From positions 412,001 through 476,000 of the forward strand of contig JAQFVV010000143.1 of the NCBI GenBank assembly GCA_028023455.1: a DNA stretch of 64,000 nt, read 5' to 3'. This DNA comes from Epiperipatus broadwayi. Its lineage: Eukaryota; Onychophora; Udeonychophora; Euonychophora; Peripatidae. Below the pieces are notes generated by a model. That model was not told the DNA's origin and did no database searches. It saw nothing but the letters and a program-made list of their open reading frames with translations. Below are positions 23,186 through 36,200 of this stretch, piece after piece. Numbering within the stretch: position 1 is the first letter of the stretch; every line of letters starts with the position of its first letter. The position numbers and the translations under genes are program-made.

Positions 23186-24440
23186 GATACTTATCATTTA
23201 GACAGGCCAGCCACTTGGTGGCATTCTTAATCTGCAAAAAACACACTATTATAATCATTCCGAGCCGACATTTGGCAAACCAATTTAAAACAATTTATGA
23301 TCGAACATTATTTGGTAAAATAGAATCATTATATTTTTTATTACTTTTAAACTGATTTTCAAACCATTTTTTGGGGGATTGAAATTCTTTTATATTTTGA
23401 AAACTAATTTAAAACAATTTACAATGGAACATTAGTTGGTAAAATGGGATCAATTTATTTTTAAATTACTTTTAAACTCATTTTCAAACCATATGATCGA
23501 ACATTATTTGGTAAAATGGGATCATTTTATGTTTAAATTACTTCTAAATTCATTTTCAAACCATTTTTTTGGATTGCAATTCTTTTACATTTTGAAAACT
23601 AATTTAAAACAATTTACGATAGAACATTATTTGGTAAATTGGGATCATTTTATTTTTAAATTACTTTTAAATTCATTTTCAAAACATTTTTTTGGATTGC
23701 AATTCTTTTACATTTTGAAAACTAATTTAAAACAATTTACGATTGAACATTATTTGTTAATGGTATTCTTGAGTCGTCGAACCAGATTTGCTTGCGGATC
23801 GAATGTTTATGTCTGCATGAGGTGGACTTGAACCTGAACTGTGAACCCTCCTATTTCATCCTTGCTCCACAAACACAGATTTTGCAATATGCCAGAATGT
23901 TTTCAGTTGCAGGCAATTGTCAAAGATTTAAATGCTGCTTACTGCATTCAGCCATTTTGTTAGTATCGCAGTGATTCTCGCGCAAATATGAGTAAAGACC
24001 TTATCTCGCACCAACTTTCTATTCAAAAACACTTCCCCAATTGTTTCCCCTTCAAAAGGGTGTAGGGAAGCATCTGGATAGAATGACAATTTTTAGTACA
24101 CAATACTATGTCAGTTGCGTAGTAACATGATTAGTTAAAAGACGACATTTCAAGAGTTACGGATAGTTGAAGAACAGGTACCCTCAAGTCATACTGTAGT
24201 AAAGTTTAAATAAGATAAACGCCGTAACAATGAACTTACGTATACGTTGTTACAGACTGCGTTAATAAATGGCATTGATTTCTGTGCATTTACATGGAAA
24301 TACTTTTGCAGAGAAATAACACCACCAAGCGGCTGTCCTGGCTATAAGATAGTTGGTGAGGCCACCTAAACGGTATATTTCTGTGCTTTTGCAGAGAAAG
24401 AACGCCACCAAGTGACTGGCCTGTCTAAACGACAAGTATC
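23186..24440. mobile_element. Unclassified inverted-repeat DNA element, family X copy 2
   Basis: Left terminus GATACTTATCATTTAGACAG, continuing GCCAGCCACTTGGTGGC (23186-23222); the right terminus at 24388-24440 is its reverse complement with a few mismatches (GCCACCAAGTGACTGGCC, then GACAAGTATC). About 1255 bp, no transposase frame. The right end includes CCACCTAAACGGTATATTTC, shared with the element at 4058-5600. The left half carries 122-bp tandem repeats. The plus-strand frame 23436-23831 is a translation of those repeats. Confidence 0.72.
23281..23765. repeat. 122-bp tandem repeats, about four units
   Basis: The phrase GAACATTATTTGGTAAAATG with its neighbours (AAAACAATTTA..., ATTTTCAAACCATTTTTTGG) recurs at about 23290, 23412, 23490 (short unit), 23610 and 23732. 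Period about 122 bp, one unit internally deleted to about 76-78 bp. Confidence 0.88.
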
Positions 24441-25033
24441 CCTAATTTCTTATGACCTCTTAACAATAAGTCATTTTATTATTTGTATTATATTTTTAAA
24501 AGGAAATATGTATAGCTTCTTGAAAAGTAAAAAAAAATTAATTAATTAATTTTATCAGTACATATTTATGAAATCTGAGACTTGGTTTGTTTATAAAGGT
24601 GCAATACAAAGATTGCAGATTATGCCATTGTAATATGGAAATATGTAAAATATTGAGTTAAAAAGGAAGAATCATAAGTGAAATACATCTAATTCTCTTT
24701 TTACATGAATTTTTTTTGCACTATTTTAAAATAACATGAGAATTAAAATAAATAAAAAATCTTTTTATACACGAGTTGTTTTAAAATAATACGATCAATA
24801 AAAAAAATCATGGTATTTTGGGATTAGAGCTGGTGTGGCATATTCATGATTAGAATGAAAAAACGAACATTATTGTCTGGAAGGCTTTTTAAAAAAAATC
24901 ATCTTACATTCTCAAAGTAATGCTTAGATTGTCTTAAGTTGTTATTAAACGTTTTTTTTAATTCTAAATAATTTCATGTAAGTAATATAAAATATATATA
25001 TATATTTTTTATAAGATTGTAAATGTTTTTTGC

Positions 25034-25080
25034 AGATCAAGAACGCCACCAACCAGCTGCCCTGTCTAAACGATAAGTAC
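25034..25080 (+). repeat. Solo terminal piece of family X
   Basis: TTGCAGATCAAGAACGCCAC, then CTGTCTAAACGATAAGTACC, matches the right terminus of the element at 23186-24440. No matching left end was found after 24440, so this is either a solo end or the right end of a longer, nested copy. Confidence 0.6.
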
Positions 25081-25153
25081 CAAAATTAGAGAACTAGTGA
25101 GAGGTGAAGCTATGATTCATGGTTTTTGAGCTCCAAAAATCATTCTATTAGAG

Positions 25154-26692
25154 CAGCGTTTCCCAACCTTTTTTGGCTCATGTACCACTTGGTAGTATAT
25201 CATGCTAAATTGTACCACGTCATAAAAATGATTGTATTTTGTGAAATTTGTTATTGGGAGTGTTATTTTATTTGCATTATACATATTATAGGGTGACCAT
25301 GTATTCACATCACATAATGAGACAAATTACATTGTAACATGCCTAAACATCATGCTGGATTATAAACTCACTGAAATTATAAACTCACTGTAACATATAT
25401 GTATGTGTTTGTTCAAAGTATCATATTTATCTACTATTTTGTCATATTTCATTTACTAATAAATGGTTTTAATAAAAACACAAAATTATAAAAACCCAAT
25501 TAATATATTTTTTTATCATAATCAAATGTTTTTATAAAATAAATTTAATGAGATCCTTGTGCTTGTTTCGAAGAACATAATTTTTTGAAATTTGGTTCAG
25601 AAGATGCAAGATATACCCTTAAGTCTACAGCTGCATTCAATCTGTTTCAATACTTTTTTTTAAAAAAAATATATGAAGAAAAAGCTCTTTCTACTAATTC
25701 CATACTAGTAAATGGTAATAATAATTTAAGAGCTTTCTCAGAAAACTGTTCATATTCTTTAATGTTTAACCAAAATTAATTAGATTGTGTCGATAATTCT
25801 ATTAAATTTTCTTTCTCTTTTATTGATAATGATGTAGCTTTTTCTAAATTTTCTTCATAGAAGGGGTTTGAAATCCACTTATCATTTGTGTTTTCCGGTT
25901 TTGGAAAATATTCCATGAAAGACAATTTTAATCCTGTTAAATGTGCTATTATATTTTCTGTATATCTTGAGACAGACTAACCTTATTTTCAAACAAAAAA
26001 ATATGTAGAGTTTCGATTTTTCCGGTTGATTGTTTTCAATACACTGTTTCCAAAAATTGAATTTCTTAATCATACTTTCAATTTTATCATTAACATTAAA
26101 GATCGTTATCGAGTTATTCTGAAGTGTCAAATTTAAGTTCATTTATTTGCAAAAAATATCAGATAAATATACAAGCACCTGAAGCCAATCAAAATTATAC
26201 AATTTCGAAGAGAGATCAAAAGGATTGTCTTAAAAAAAAAACCTGTGCTTCTTGTCTAAGTTCGAATAAGCAGGTTATATAGGGATCAATGAATTTTAAT
26301 AAACAAAGACGATACAATCACAAACAATAACCTGTCACTTGTAAGCCATGCGGTGAAGTGAATGGGAGTGCAGCACTATCACAACAATGGCGGCGACATC
26401 TCAAGTTACTGGTGGCTAACGGCTAAATTTAAAAGTGCACTCCAAAAAAAAAAAAACGATATCAATTGCTGGATTTTCGATCATCGATTGTACATATTAA
26501 CAACTTTACTGTATAATATTATTCATTAAAATAATTTTTATGAATTATAGGAAAAAAACGTTTCTATGATATTTTTATGATTTAATTTTTTTTATTTTTT
26601 ATGTCCGCCATTATTGATTATTTTTCGTGTACCACCAACCAGCAACTCGCGTACCACCAGTGGTACGCGTACCACAGGTTGGGAAACGCTGT
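25154..26692 (-). mobile_element. hAT element, ZBED5-like, internally deleted (copy 1)
   Basis: Perfect 15-bp terminal inverted repeats CAGCGTTTCCCAACC / GGTTGGGAAACGCTG and a perfect 8-bp target duplication TATTAGAG (25146-25153 and 26693-26700), the hAT signature. Length 1539 bp. Subterminal GTACCACTTGGTAG and GTACCACCAGTGGTACGCG are diagnostic of this subfamily. It lies in opposite orientation to the near-identical copy at 52020-53534. It keeps only the C-terminal part of the transposase, so it needs a helper. Confidence 0.95.
25532..26235 (-). pseudogene. hAT transposase remnant (C-terminal half)
   Basis: Minus-strand coding remnant with NLNLTLQNNSITIFNVNDKI, KKFNFWKQCIENN and, further on, decayed forms of the block seen better at 52480-53175. 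It corresponds to the region following the RNase H-like core in ZBED5/FAM200/SCAND3-type hAT transposases. Frameshifts occur near 26000-25880. A full transposase of this group is over 600 residues; at most about 200 are represented. Confidence 0.82.
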
Positions 26693-26700
26693 ATTAGAGC

Positions 26701-27229
26701 ATCAAACCACACAGTACTTTCCTTTTAATAGTAAATCAATATTATAAAAATCACCCATTTAATTTTAAGATTAATTTTGTCTATTATGTTTCTATTCAAA
26801 CATATGTGCAGTTGTTAATTTATAATTCATTAATAATTTATTTGATCAAACTAATAAATTAATTGGTCTTCTTTTCCAGATTCTATCTCAAATAATTAAA
26901 GGGATTACTTATTTATATTATTTATGTGATATTAAAGCAAAACATTTGATCAAAAGAATACCAGCATATAGTTGAATAATTTAAACAGCATAAAAAGTCA
27001 TAAATACTGTAGATTTATAAAGAAATATTCCTAAATAATCAATTTTAAAACAATCAAAATATACAAACTATAAGGACAGGAAACTTAGCAAAGCTCAATA
27101 AATGGCAATTTTGCTCTCAAATTTAAATTAGATCATATTTATAGTCATATAATTTATTTGATAACAATGTAATTAAAGAGTATATATGATAAACCTTTCA
27201 TATTCTTGTATCTCTCTAGTTAACACTGC
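26701..27229. other. Intron sequence, no gene seen
   Basis: AT-rich sequence between the hAT copy and the RTE fossil. It may contain further decayed RTE 3' sequence but no clear match was found. Confidence 0.5.
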
Positions 27230-28300
27230 TAAAAACCAAGAAGAATTTATAGTTGCTAAAGCTATTAGAGATGTTGTTTAGATGATGAGAAAGAATTCCT
27301 GCAATTCAAAGAACTACAAAAATATAAATTTATTCCTTTTTATTTTCACCTGATAATTCATGCAACATTTCCAAAGCTCTGAAGTGTTATTTGAAAAACA
27401 CCATCATCAATTGCAAAATCTAGATGACTTAAATAATCATTTATTTTTATTTCCTTAGTTTTACATATTAATCCATAAAATATTTCTAATATAAATGCTG
27501 TAAATTTTTTGAACATATGAAATTATATATTATCAATGTAATCATAATGTCACAATATAATATAATCACCACAATTGCATTTTGCTATATATTCTTCAAA
27601 ATTTGCCAATATTCTAAGATATGATGCACGAAAGTTTTAATCACCATAAAAAATGCCTTTTTATAATATATCAATCTATTGCAAAATGGCAACTCAGTCA
27701 TTGAACCTTTCAAAACTTTCCTTAAAACATTTTTGAATAGTTTGATTTTTTAACTGGTTTAAATACAATGTTTTCTATGATTTGTAATGGTCTTATAATA
27801 AGCATCTTACATAGCAAGATTGATATCTGTATAATTTTTAATATATTTTAAAAACTTTTCTTAAATATTAATATTAACTACTGCATTCTTCCAACCATTT
27901 GGTATATCTTTATCATACAGAAATATTGTATGTATCATTGCAAGAATTTTTCTATTTCTTCATATTTTTTTTTTAAAAATATCTATAAGTTTCTATTATT
28001 TACTGGAATTTTTCTATTCTTCAAAAGATTTAATTGCATGTCTTAATTCTTTATTTAAATACTAGGCAGTTCAAAAAATCCAATTTTTATGTACTTTATA
28101 CAAAATATATATATATAGATTTCTGAAAAATGTTCCCATACAGTTTTAGTAATAGTGATACCTTCTGAATACTGAAATAACATTTTCTTCTAATACAAAA
28201 AGCTATCATATTTTTTTTTGAGATCTATATTCCCTTCTATAACTTTTCTTGTAATTTCTGTTATAATTTCTGTTTGTACTAATAAACACATAATACCTTT
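27230..28300 (-). pseudogene. RTE-like LINE, reverse transcriptase fossil
   Basis: On the minus strand, several blocks match the RTE copy at 37630-39838 in order. GAATTAAGACATGCAATTAA aligns with GAAGTGAGACATGCAATTAA. GGTTGGAAGAATGCAGTAGT aligns with GATTGGAAGAATGCAGTATT. TTAAGTCATCTAGATTTTGC aligns with TTAAGTCATTTAGATTTTGC, just ahead of the catalytic site. Stops in every frame. It is older and more broken than the plus-strand copy. Confidence 0.78.
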
Positions 28301-29631
28301 TATGTTACCATTAAATCTTTTTACTTCATTTTACAAAATTCTATAAATTAATTTATTTGTATATATATTTTTTTTAAATTTCGGTTAAAAATTTGTTGAA
28401 TTGTTACTTTTTTGTTCCTGCTATCTGTATAGTAATTCTTTTTCAAAGCCTATTAATATTTTAAAACAATTACTAGTTGTGGATTAAATTAATTGTTGTA
28501 TTTCTGAAGATAGAAATAACAATTATTAATACCATATTTCTAAGTAGGTTTTGTTAACACATATCTTGCATCTCTGTAATTGACAACCAGTTCCTGATCA
28601 AATCTATTAACACATTATACTTATAAAATACATACACCTGGGTCTCCTTTTATGCGGTACATAGGTTCCTCAGAAAACGCGCACAAAAAAAATTGCACAA
28701 AAATAAACGTAATTTATCTTGAAAAATAGGGGATAGTTCTGTAATTTTCAGAAATTAGCATAAAAGCAAAGCAACTAAGAAAAATTACTTTAAAATTCGC
28801 ATTAAAAAAATAAGGAAATAAAGTATGACTAATAAAAAATTTCAAATATTTGAAAAAAATTAATACAAGACAAACTTTTTTACTTTTTTTATTAACTCTA
28901 GTATTTAATTTTACATTTTTTCATACATATTTAATCATTACCACTATTTAACAATGTAACAGTCAAAACACGTGTATCTCGTTAACATAGTGCAGAATTC
29001 GACCACCACACAGAACAGCAGCATCATCGAGTAGCGAAGCCACCCATGGTACCGAGTTCGAACATAGTTTATCGGTTCCACATTACAATCTACGGAACAA
29101 CGCCTCTGATGCGACATAAGTAAACACTTCTTTAGGCACGGTGGTCAGGGAGATGCACGAGATTCATGGTATTGTTTCCGAGTTGGCCAACAATCAAACG
29201 AATATTAATTCACATATATAATCGAGGAAATATATATAATGGGCATCGAATAAATGAAAACTTAACTACAGACGTACAGTTAAAATTATTTATTTACGTA
29301 TTTAATAAAAAAAACATTATTAATGTTATTAATCATATTTTATATTCAGAGTTTCAATAGCTAATTGGCAATTTTACTATATATATAAAATACATTTATT
29401 TATAAAGAGCATTCATTTATATGAAGGCGTAATCTAGCTACCTAAGGTTCCCGAGTGAGTATTTCTAATGCGTACTGTAGGGGATTTATACTTTGCACTG
29501 CAAGAGTCATCCGTGGCGGCGGACATACATTTATTTAATAAAAATATTTATTTTACGACTAAGGGCGAACATTTATTTGAGAGTGGATGACGAAGATAAT
29601 GCCGAGGCGGAGTGATATAGAGAATGATAAA
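28301..29631. other. Intron sequence, no gene recognised
   Basis: AT-rich to about 28960, then moderately GC-richer from 28970 to 29160. No domain, repeat unit or RNA gene could be recognised. 28301-28600 may be the 5' continuation of the RTE fossil. Confidence 0.5.
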
Positions 29632-29960
29632 CTAAATAAAGGGATACGTGGTACGCTTTAGAAGGGCGATATAAAATGGCAGCTCTGAAACTGCAATGCC
29701 GTGAATAAGTTTATAAGGGCTTCGGGTTGGTCTCTGCCTCGACCTGAAGAGGTAAGGTGTCACATGAGCATAACCAGGGACAAGCGGTCCGTGTCGCAAT
29801 TTGCCAGCTGGCTGCGTGACGGTCGTCAAGCCCTACGGGAACATTATCCTGTCCACTTGTGTAGGACGACTGGGGTTAATTCAACCCTATAGAATCCGGA
29901 ATATTCACGGCGTGGAATGAGCCATCGTGGCTTCAAAACGTAACACATGTATAAGATCTA
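29632..29960. other. GC-rich islet of unknown nature
   Basis: About 300 bp with near-even base composition inside 70+% AT sequence. Open frames overlap on both strands (minus 29632-29829, 65 codons; plus 29701-29892, 63 codons). Neither product is one I recognise. It could be a fragment of an unlisted element, a foreign insertion or an old exon. There is no repeat within the window to define edges. Confidence 0.45.
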
Positions 29961-30170
29961 AAAGATTATGGTAATATTTAACTAGATTTCAAACTCGGCC
30001 CCCATTATCAACGTTGAATGAAAGAAAATTGGTGACTCTCAAATAAATGAAATTTCCGTAATTATTCATTAAAATTTAATAATAAAAAAAATATCTAATA
30101 AGGAGACTTATTACAGCGAGCATGCCAGCTATTACGAAGTAGTAGACCCTGCATTACAATAACTGATTCT

Positions 30171-30246
30171 TTGAATGCGTGTCGATTTATATGAAATTTA
30201 AGTTATTGATAAAGCAAATATTAATGACAATTCGACACGCATTCAA
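30171..30246. repeat. Short inverted repeat with 15-bp arms
   Basis: TTGAATGCGTGTCGA at 30171-30185 and its exact reverse complement at 30232-30246, separated by 46 bp. Could form a small hairpin. It is GC-richer than its surroundings. Confidence 0.8.
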
Positions 30247-33200
30247 TGTTCAAGCGATTATGGATTTAGCTTTAAAACTAAGACAATTATGAGAAGGTAA
30301 TATTTCAATGATAATTATAAATAAAGTGTAGATTTGAGAAATACACACCTAAGAAGGATAGAGGGAGGTAAGCTAGATTATGCGAGAAATTTACAGATTA
30401 CATTAATTCTCAAATTTTAGTTTCACAAAATTACAATTTTAACATTTAGAAGTTAGACAAATAGTAGATGAGCTATAGCTTATTTTACTAGAGTACTCTA
30501 TAATTTGGAATACACACACAGGTACCTGTTTTATAAGATGTTTTCGTCCATTTGTTTAATAGTAGATTGTTCGTGATTAGCAGTTTTCTTTCTTGTCTTT
30601 GGTTTTTTTTTATCGATTTTAACAGCAGCGGCTTTCTTGTTTATTTCAGGCAGCAGATCATTATGGTGTTTTTACGATGGGTAAGGTGAAGTTCGGCATA
30701 TGGTGGGCCATCTCCCGATGGAGAATAATCTCGGTGCTTACTCGGTTATACCTTGGCAATATCAATTTATTATAAGATATTTTAGACTCTCCACTCGAGA
30801 GCAAAGCTAAAATTCAAGTCAAAGTCTCCAGCAAGTCCAAGAAGGCCTCCTTTTTTTATCTTGATCTTTTAATTTTTTCTGTTGAGATATTTTTAGGTTT
30901 TCTTTATCTTGCCCTCAGGATAATCAATGCTTTTGCTGGTTTTAATTAGAAAGAAATCTGCTGTGCTATTGTTTGTTTTGTTGTTTTTTTTTACATTCGT
31001 TAATTACATTTTTTTGGAATTTTCCTATAATTAATTTATTATCTATCACTGACCGATGCTTTTAAATTTTCAAAGACAAAAGGGAATAAAATTATTTTAA
31101 CTTTAATTAATTATTGCATCAGATTTTGTTAGAATTATTATTTAACGAAATTTAAACTAAGCAATAAATACGAACTTTATAAATTCAAAATAAATGATTA
31201 ATATTACACAAGATTTATTTAGTTAAAGAAATCTAAATTATATTACTTTATCCGTATTCATTGCCTTTAATTTGAGATCGAAATGTGTGCGTGTTTATGT
31301 TGAATTCTACATATATTTATACATTTTTAATATTGTTACACACACAACTCGATACCAAAAGTTTAAATCTGGGTGGGATAGACCGGTCAGTGAGAGACGA
31401 CAGAAAAAGGTGAAACCCGAGATTCGAATACGAATCTCACTGTTTCAACAATATGCGTTCGTTTGTGAACTAGTAAGAAATCAGATTCATGATGTGATGT
31501 ACAACTAGTGCCACTCTCAGTCTTGTGCTGTGTTAATGGTTTTGCTTCTATATTAAAAAAATGAGATCGCAATCAAAACAAAAAGATTATACATTATCAT
31601 TAGAAAGATTATTTTCAGTTTATAAAATCAATAAAATCTTTGTTATTATTTATTTTAAAAATCTAAAAAAATATTTATTTCTGTTAATATCTAATAAAAT
31701 ACGTTTTAAAAGTTTAAAAATTTTGAATATTTATTATATTTTTATACGTATGTATAAATCTATTATTATTATTTACTCATTAGTATAAGTAGAATATTTA
31801 CATAGAAGTTAAGATTCTAAATACAGCTTCAGGCCATATTCACATTAGCTGTTAATATAACGTTATATTTTTGGAAAAAAAGTGTTTAAAGTCAAAATAA
31901 GTTATTAATAATTTAAATTTCTTGTTATCTAATAAATATAGTGAAATATGAACGATATTAAGAAAAAACATGAATCGCATAACTTCAAAATTGCATTAAA
32001 ATAATCCGCATAAAATGAGACTCAGGTGTATTTTCTATTAATTAGTCCTGCTTAGTTCGTAAAGAAATAAAGTGATGACCACGGTTCAGTTCTATCACTT
32101 CTAGTGATCAAATTTTCTTCATAACGACTTAAGTAATAAAGCATTTGATTTTTTTTTTTTTTTAATTAGTCAAAATATAATCCAACTCAACCTTTCTTTT
32201 ATTTGGATATTTCCACATCCATTTTAGCTTTAAAATTTTTTCAAAAAAAAAAATTGAAAATTTAGTATTTATTTACATATTTCCACTTATTTAAAAATAT
32301 TTAGCCTAATCAAATCATTCTATACATACAGTATATAAAAAATTCTACTTTTTTACCACAATAAAAAATTGTCAGAACATCAACTTTAGTTATTTGCATT
32401 TGCTATTTTCCAAATCTAAATAATATTGTTTTGTTCTTCCATGTTTTATTTACAATGAATCTTTTACTTGTACTTCCAATACTTGTGTAACAATGAAATA
32501 CATATCTAATTCCCAAATTGTTCATCTTTTTTTCTAATGTTCTGAAGTCAAATTTATTATTAAGAAGCTCTTCGTTTAATTCTTATAACTGTTTATTTAA
32601 AAGCGATCTACAATTGTAGGCAACCAAATAGATTATCATGAAAAGCATGCTAAGTCCATAATATGATAATTATTTGCATTTCCTGCCTTTGATTGTCAAT
32701 TGCTAATGATTTTAAAATCTGAGATAAGACAACTATAATTTTCTTCTGTCTGTCATATTGTAATTTTTTTTTTTTAAAAAAAAATAGGCTTTCACACAAA
32801 CACATATACACCCTGTTTTCAATAAAATCCAGTTCTTATCTTAATTAACAATTAAGTCATCTAAAAAAAAGACCACATCATTTTCTTGGACCTTATTTAG
32901 TTAAGAGGTACAAGCCAATAAGTTCAACATACTAAATGATTAATCTTAATGAGCAGTTCATCTTTTATGTTCATTTGTCATTTGAATTGCTCAATTCCTT
33001 TAACTAGTTTAAAATGTTTAGCGCCATATTGATTACCATTAAAAAAGCAAAAAAAAAAAAAATTCAACATCCAAAATAATTATTACTTTATTGTTTGTTC
33101 ATAATTTCTAATTTATCATTAACTAAAGTTTAAAATTACATTTTCATTGATAAGTTCTTTGTATTCCTCACAAAATTCTCATTCATGTCATATATAATAC

Positions 33201-36200
33201 TTCTTACCTGAAATAATCCATAGCTTTAAAACTTACAAAAAAATAACCATAAGAATTTGTCACATTTTCTTGTACTCCAGAAGTTAAAAAATCTCAAAGC
33301 ATCTATAAGAACAAAAAAATATTCCTAATAAAAGATACAAAATAAATCATTTCCAGAAGGTGGATATGTATTTGTAATTACAGCAATTGCATTCTTGTCT
33401 ATCGAAAACTAAAAATTGAAGGCCAATCTTTATCACTGATAAAATGAGTCTCCTCTCTTCATTTTATATTTTTTATGCATACCAGTGATGCTATCTTGTT
33501 ATATTTATTGTCTCACAGAGATAGCTCATTTGCTAGCTGTAGACTTGAAAATAATGTGATGCAAGATGTAGCAAAACTACTGACTCCACAGCATGAGTAT
33601 CAAGGCATAAGCAAGAATCTGGATTTGATTTTTAGCCTGCATACAATTCCATGTGTTATACTTAGTCATTGTGGCTATCACAACATACCAACTACATGAA
33701 AACTCTCTTTATTGGTTTTAAGATTTACATGATACTATGCCCAGTAAATTTTGTGATTGCGTCATTAATTGCAAACTTTCTATGCATCTGATAATCAGCC
33801 TTAAAATTTACATTGCACTGCTCTATAATAAACTAATTTTATAGATGCAATTAAAATCATTACTTATTATACAAACAGACATGCAAATACACTCTAATAC
33901 AAATACAGATATGCTAATAAATTATTAAACCTTTTGGGAATTATGTCTATAAAATAAGATTGCCTAAAACGTGGATCAGAGCCCAAAAATTACATTGTAC
34001 ATAATTGCCTAATTTATAAATATAATTTATATAGTACACAGACATGTTGGTATAAAGATAAACACATTAATAAAAAAATCTAAAATAATAATAATGAAAT
34101 AATAAAAAAAATCTACAATTGAATACTTACAAATAATATATGCTTTATGTTTATTTTCGGGATGAAGGCTTTGCAATTGCAAAATCTTCGAAGCATGTTG
34201 AATAAATTTTCTAATGACATTTTGCCATTAAAACATTTACCCCTTTGTTTTCTCAGTACAGTCTAATAAATTGAGCAGGAAAAAAAAATTAACTGGACTT
34301 ATTACTAGAAAAATTAATGGAAAATTGAATTTTCATTCGATTTTAACATGCTGTATATCATATCAAACAGGAAATTGAACCAGAGAATGATGGTATTGAC
34401 ACATGCATAATCCATTTGGTTTTCCTATAATTTTAAAATGAAAACAAAAAAATTCTAATTTAAAAAGAATGAGCAGAGCCATGTTAACTTTTGAGAAATA
34501 GTTATGGTCTCAAAGAAAAATTAAAGACTCTTCCACTAAATAGTATTAAAATCCATAAAAATGGAAATAATTAAATCTCTATGTGTAGCGAACAAATTAA
34601 GTGAAATCCATCAAGTGGTTACAAGTTTCATAGTAATGACATGTTTCATGTTGTCCCACTTCTTGATAATTTATATATATTCCTGGTAGTTATATAAAAG
34701 TTTGTATAATAGCTGGCAATCAAGATATGATTTAACTGTCATTTTTAAAAAAAAAAATTTTTTTGTTTTATTGATCAATAGCTTCACTGACTAGATAAAT
34801 ATAACTGACCCCAATCTATTTATTGATTTAGTTTTTCATATAAAAATTCATGTGTACCTTCAGCATTTAATCTTATCTAGTGCAGACATGATGCACATTT
34901 ATTTTCATTACTTTTCCAATAATGATCTTGCACACTGTGATGATACACTCTCCTATTGTAAGGGCATATCTTCAATTGATTGAATATTTGGAGCAAATGA
35001 ATAGTAACATATTTCTCCAATAATGCTTCCATTAACAAAATTATTTTAAATTTAGTTCATTATATTCCATGAATATAACAATCACTTACTTAGTCATAGA
35101 TAGTTATGTAGAACATTTATAAACTCGTGTATTTATAACAAAAATAATGTATTTAAAAGTAAATCAAATCATTTTCATATGCAAATTATTTAATAAATAG
35201 AATAAATGGAAGTACTCTCAAAATAACAGTTGTGAGAGTATTGTAAATAATTAGAAATCAAAATACTTAAAATAATTATTGCAATATCTAAATAGAATAA
35301 CAAAATAAAACAATAAATTATCATTAACAAACAAACAAAAAAAAGGAAGACACAGTGAAGACTTGTTTTAAAGGTAGCAGATTCCCAAAATGAAAGGAGA
35401 CTATTAACTGCATTAAGGTTATTACTTGGGTTTTTTAATGATGCATAACTTTTTCCTCTCCAAAAATTAAACAACTACAATTTAATTACAATGCAATATA
35501 TTAAACAAAAAAATAAAAATGGCAAAATTACCAAAATTTTACAATTTCTATTTTTTTTTAAAACCAGGTGACTTAATTATTTTTAGCGGTTTTAATATTT
35601 GTAACTATAAATAATCATAACTTAAGGTGAAATGGGATTAATTGCAGTTCCCAATGAATTATATATAAAGCTAAAAAAAAAAATCTGTTATCACTTGATA
35701 TCAGTCTGTTCTTTTCATAATTTATTGAAATTTGACAATTAATTTATACATAGCTCATTAGAAAATGCAAATTCTTCCATTTTAATTTTATTTCAATATT
35801 TGAAAATAAAAGTATAAATTGTAGATTTTTATTTTAAATAATAAAGTAGAGGTTAGTTAAAAATTGAGGAATCTCCTACCAAAAGCAGGAAAAATTGATG
35901 CATAAGTGAACACAAATACTAAGATGAGTAATCATACTAATTATATAATCTAAATAAAGAAAATTCTAAATAGTCCAGTATAATTACAAATAATTTCTAT
36001 CACTAATAATTAATTTGAAGAGACAGAAATCCCCTATTATGTATATATTCCAAATATACTTCAACATGAGTTCCCATAATCATTATTGAGTAATTATACA
36101 AGCTGATGATTTCATAATTTTGTGGATTGGAAGTTCTCAAACTAAAAATCCACAACTGATTTAAAAATATAATGGACAAAAAAAAAAAACACTATATTTG

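Noticed and set aside
23436-23831. Repetitive 131-codon protein frame
   Set aside because: Translation of 122-bp tandem repeats inside a non-coding element; no start context or homology.
30640-30870. Possible histone H2A relict
   Set aside because: A few codon-level resemblances only; no stretch of H2A core residues could be followed in either strand.
31272-31572. Overlapping frames on both strands around a CGAGATTCG palindrome
   Set aside because: Short, without domain or repeat partner; a chance consequence of a GC-richer patch.
34135-34240. Possible additional minus-strand exon ending in a GTAAG donor (open frame with ASKILQLQSLHPENKHKAY)
   Set aside because: No pyrimidine-rich acceptor, no match to KIF23, and the neighbouring kinesin exons already join without a gap.
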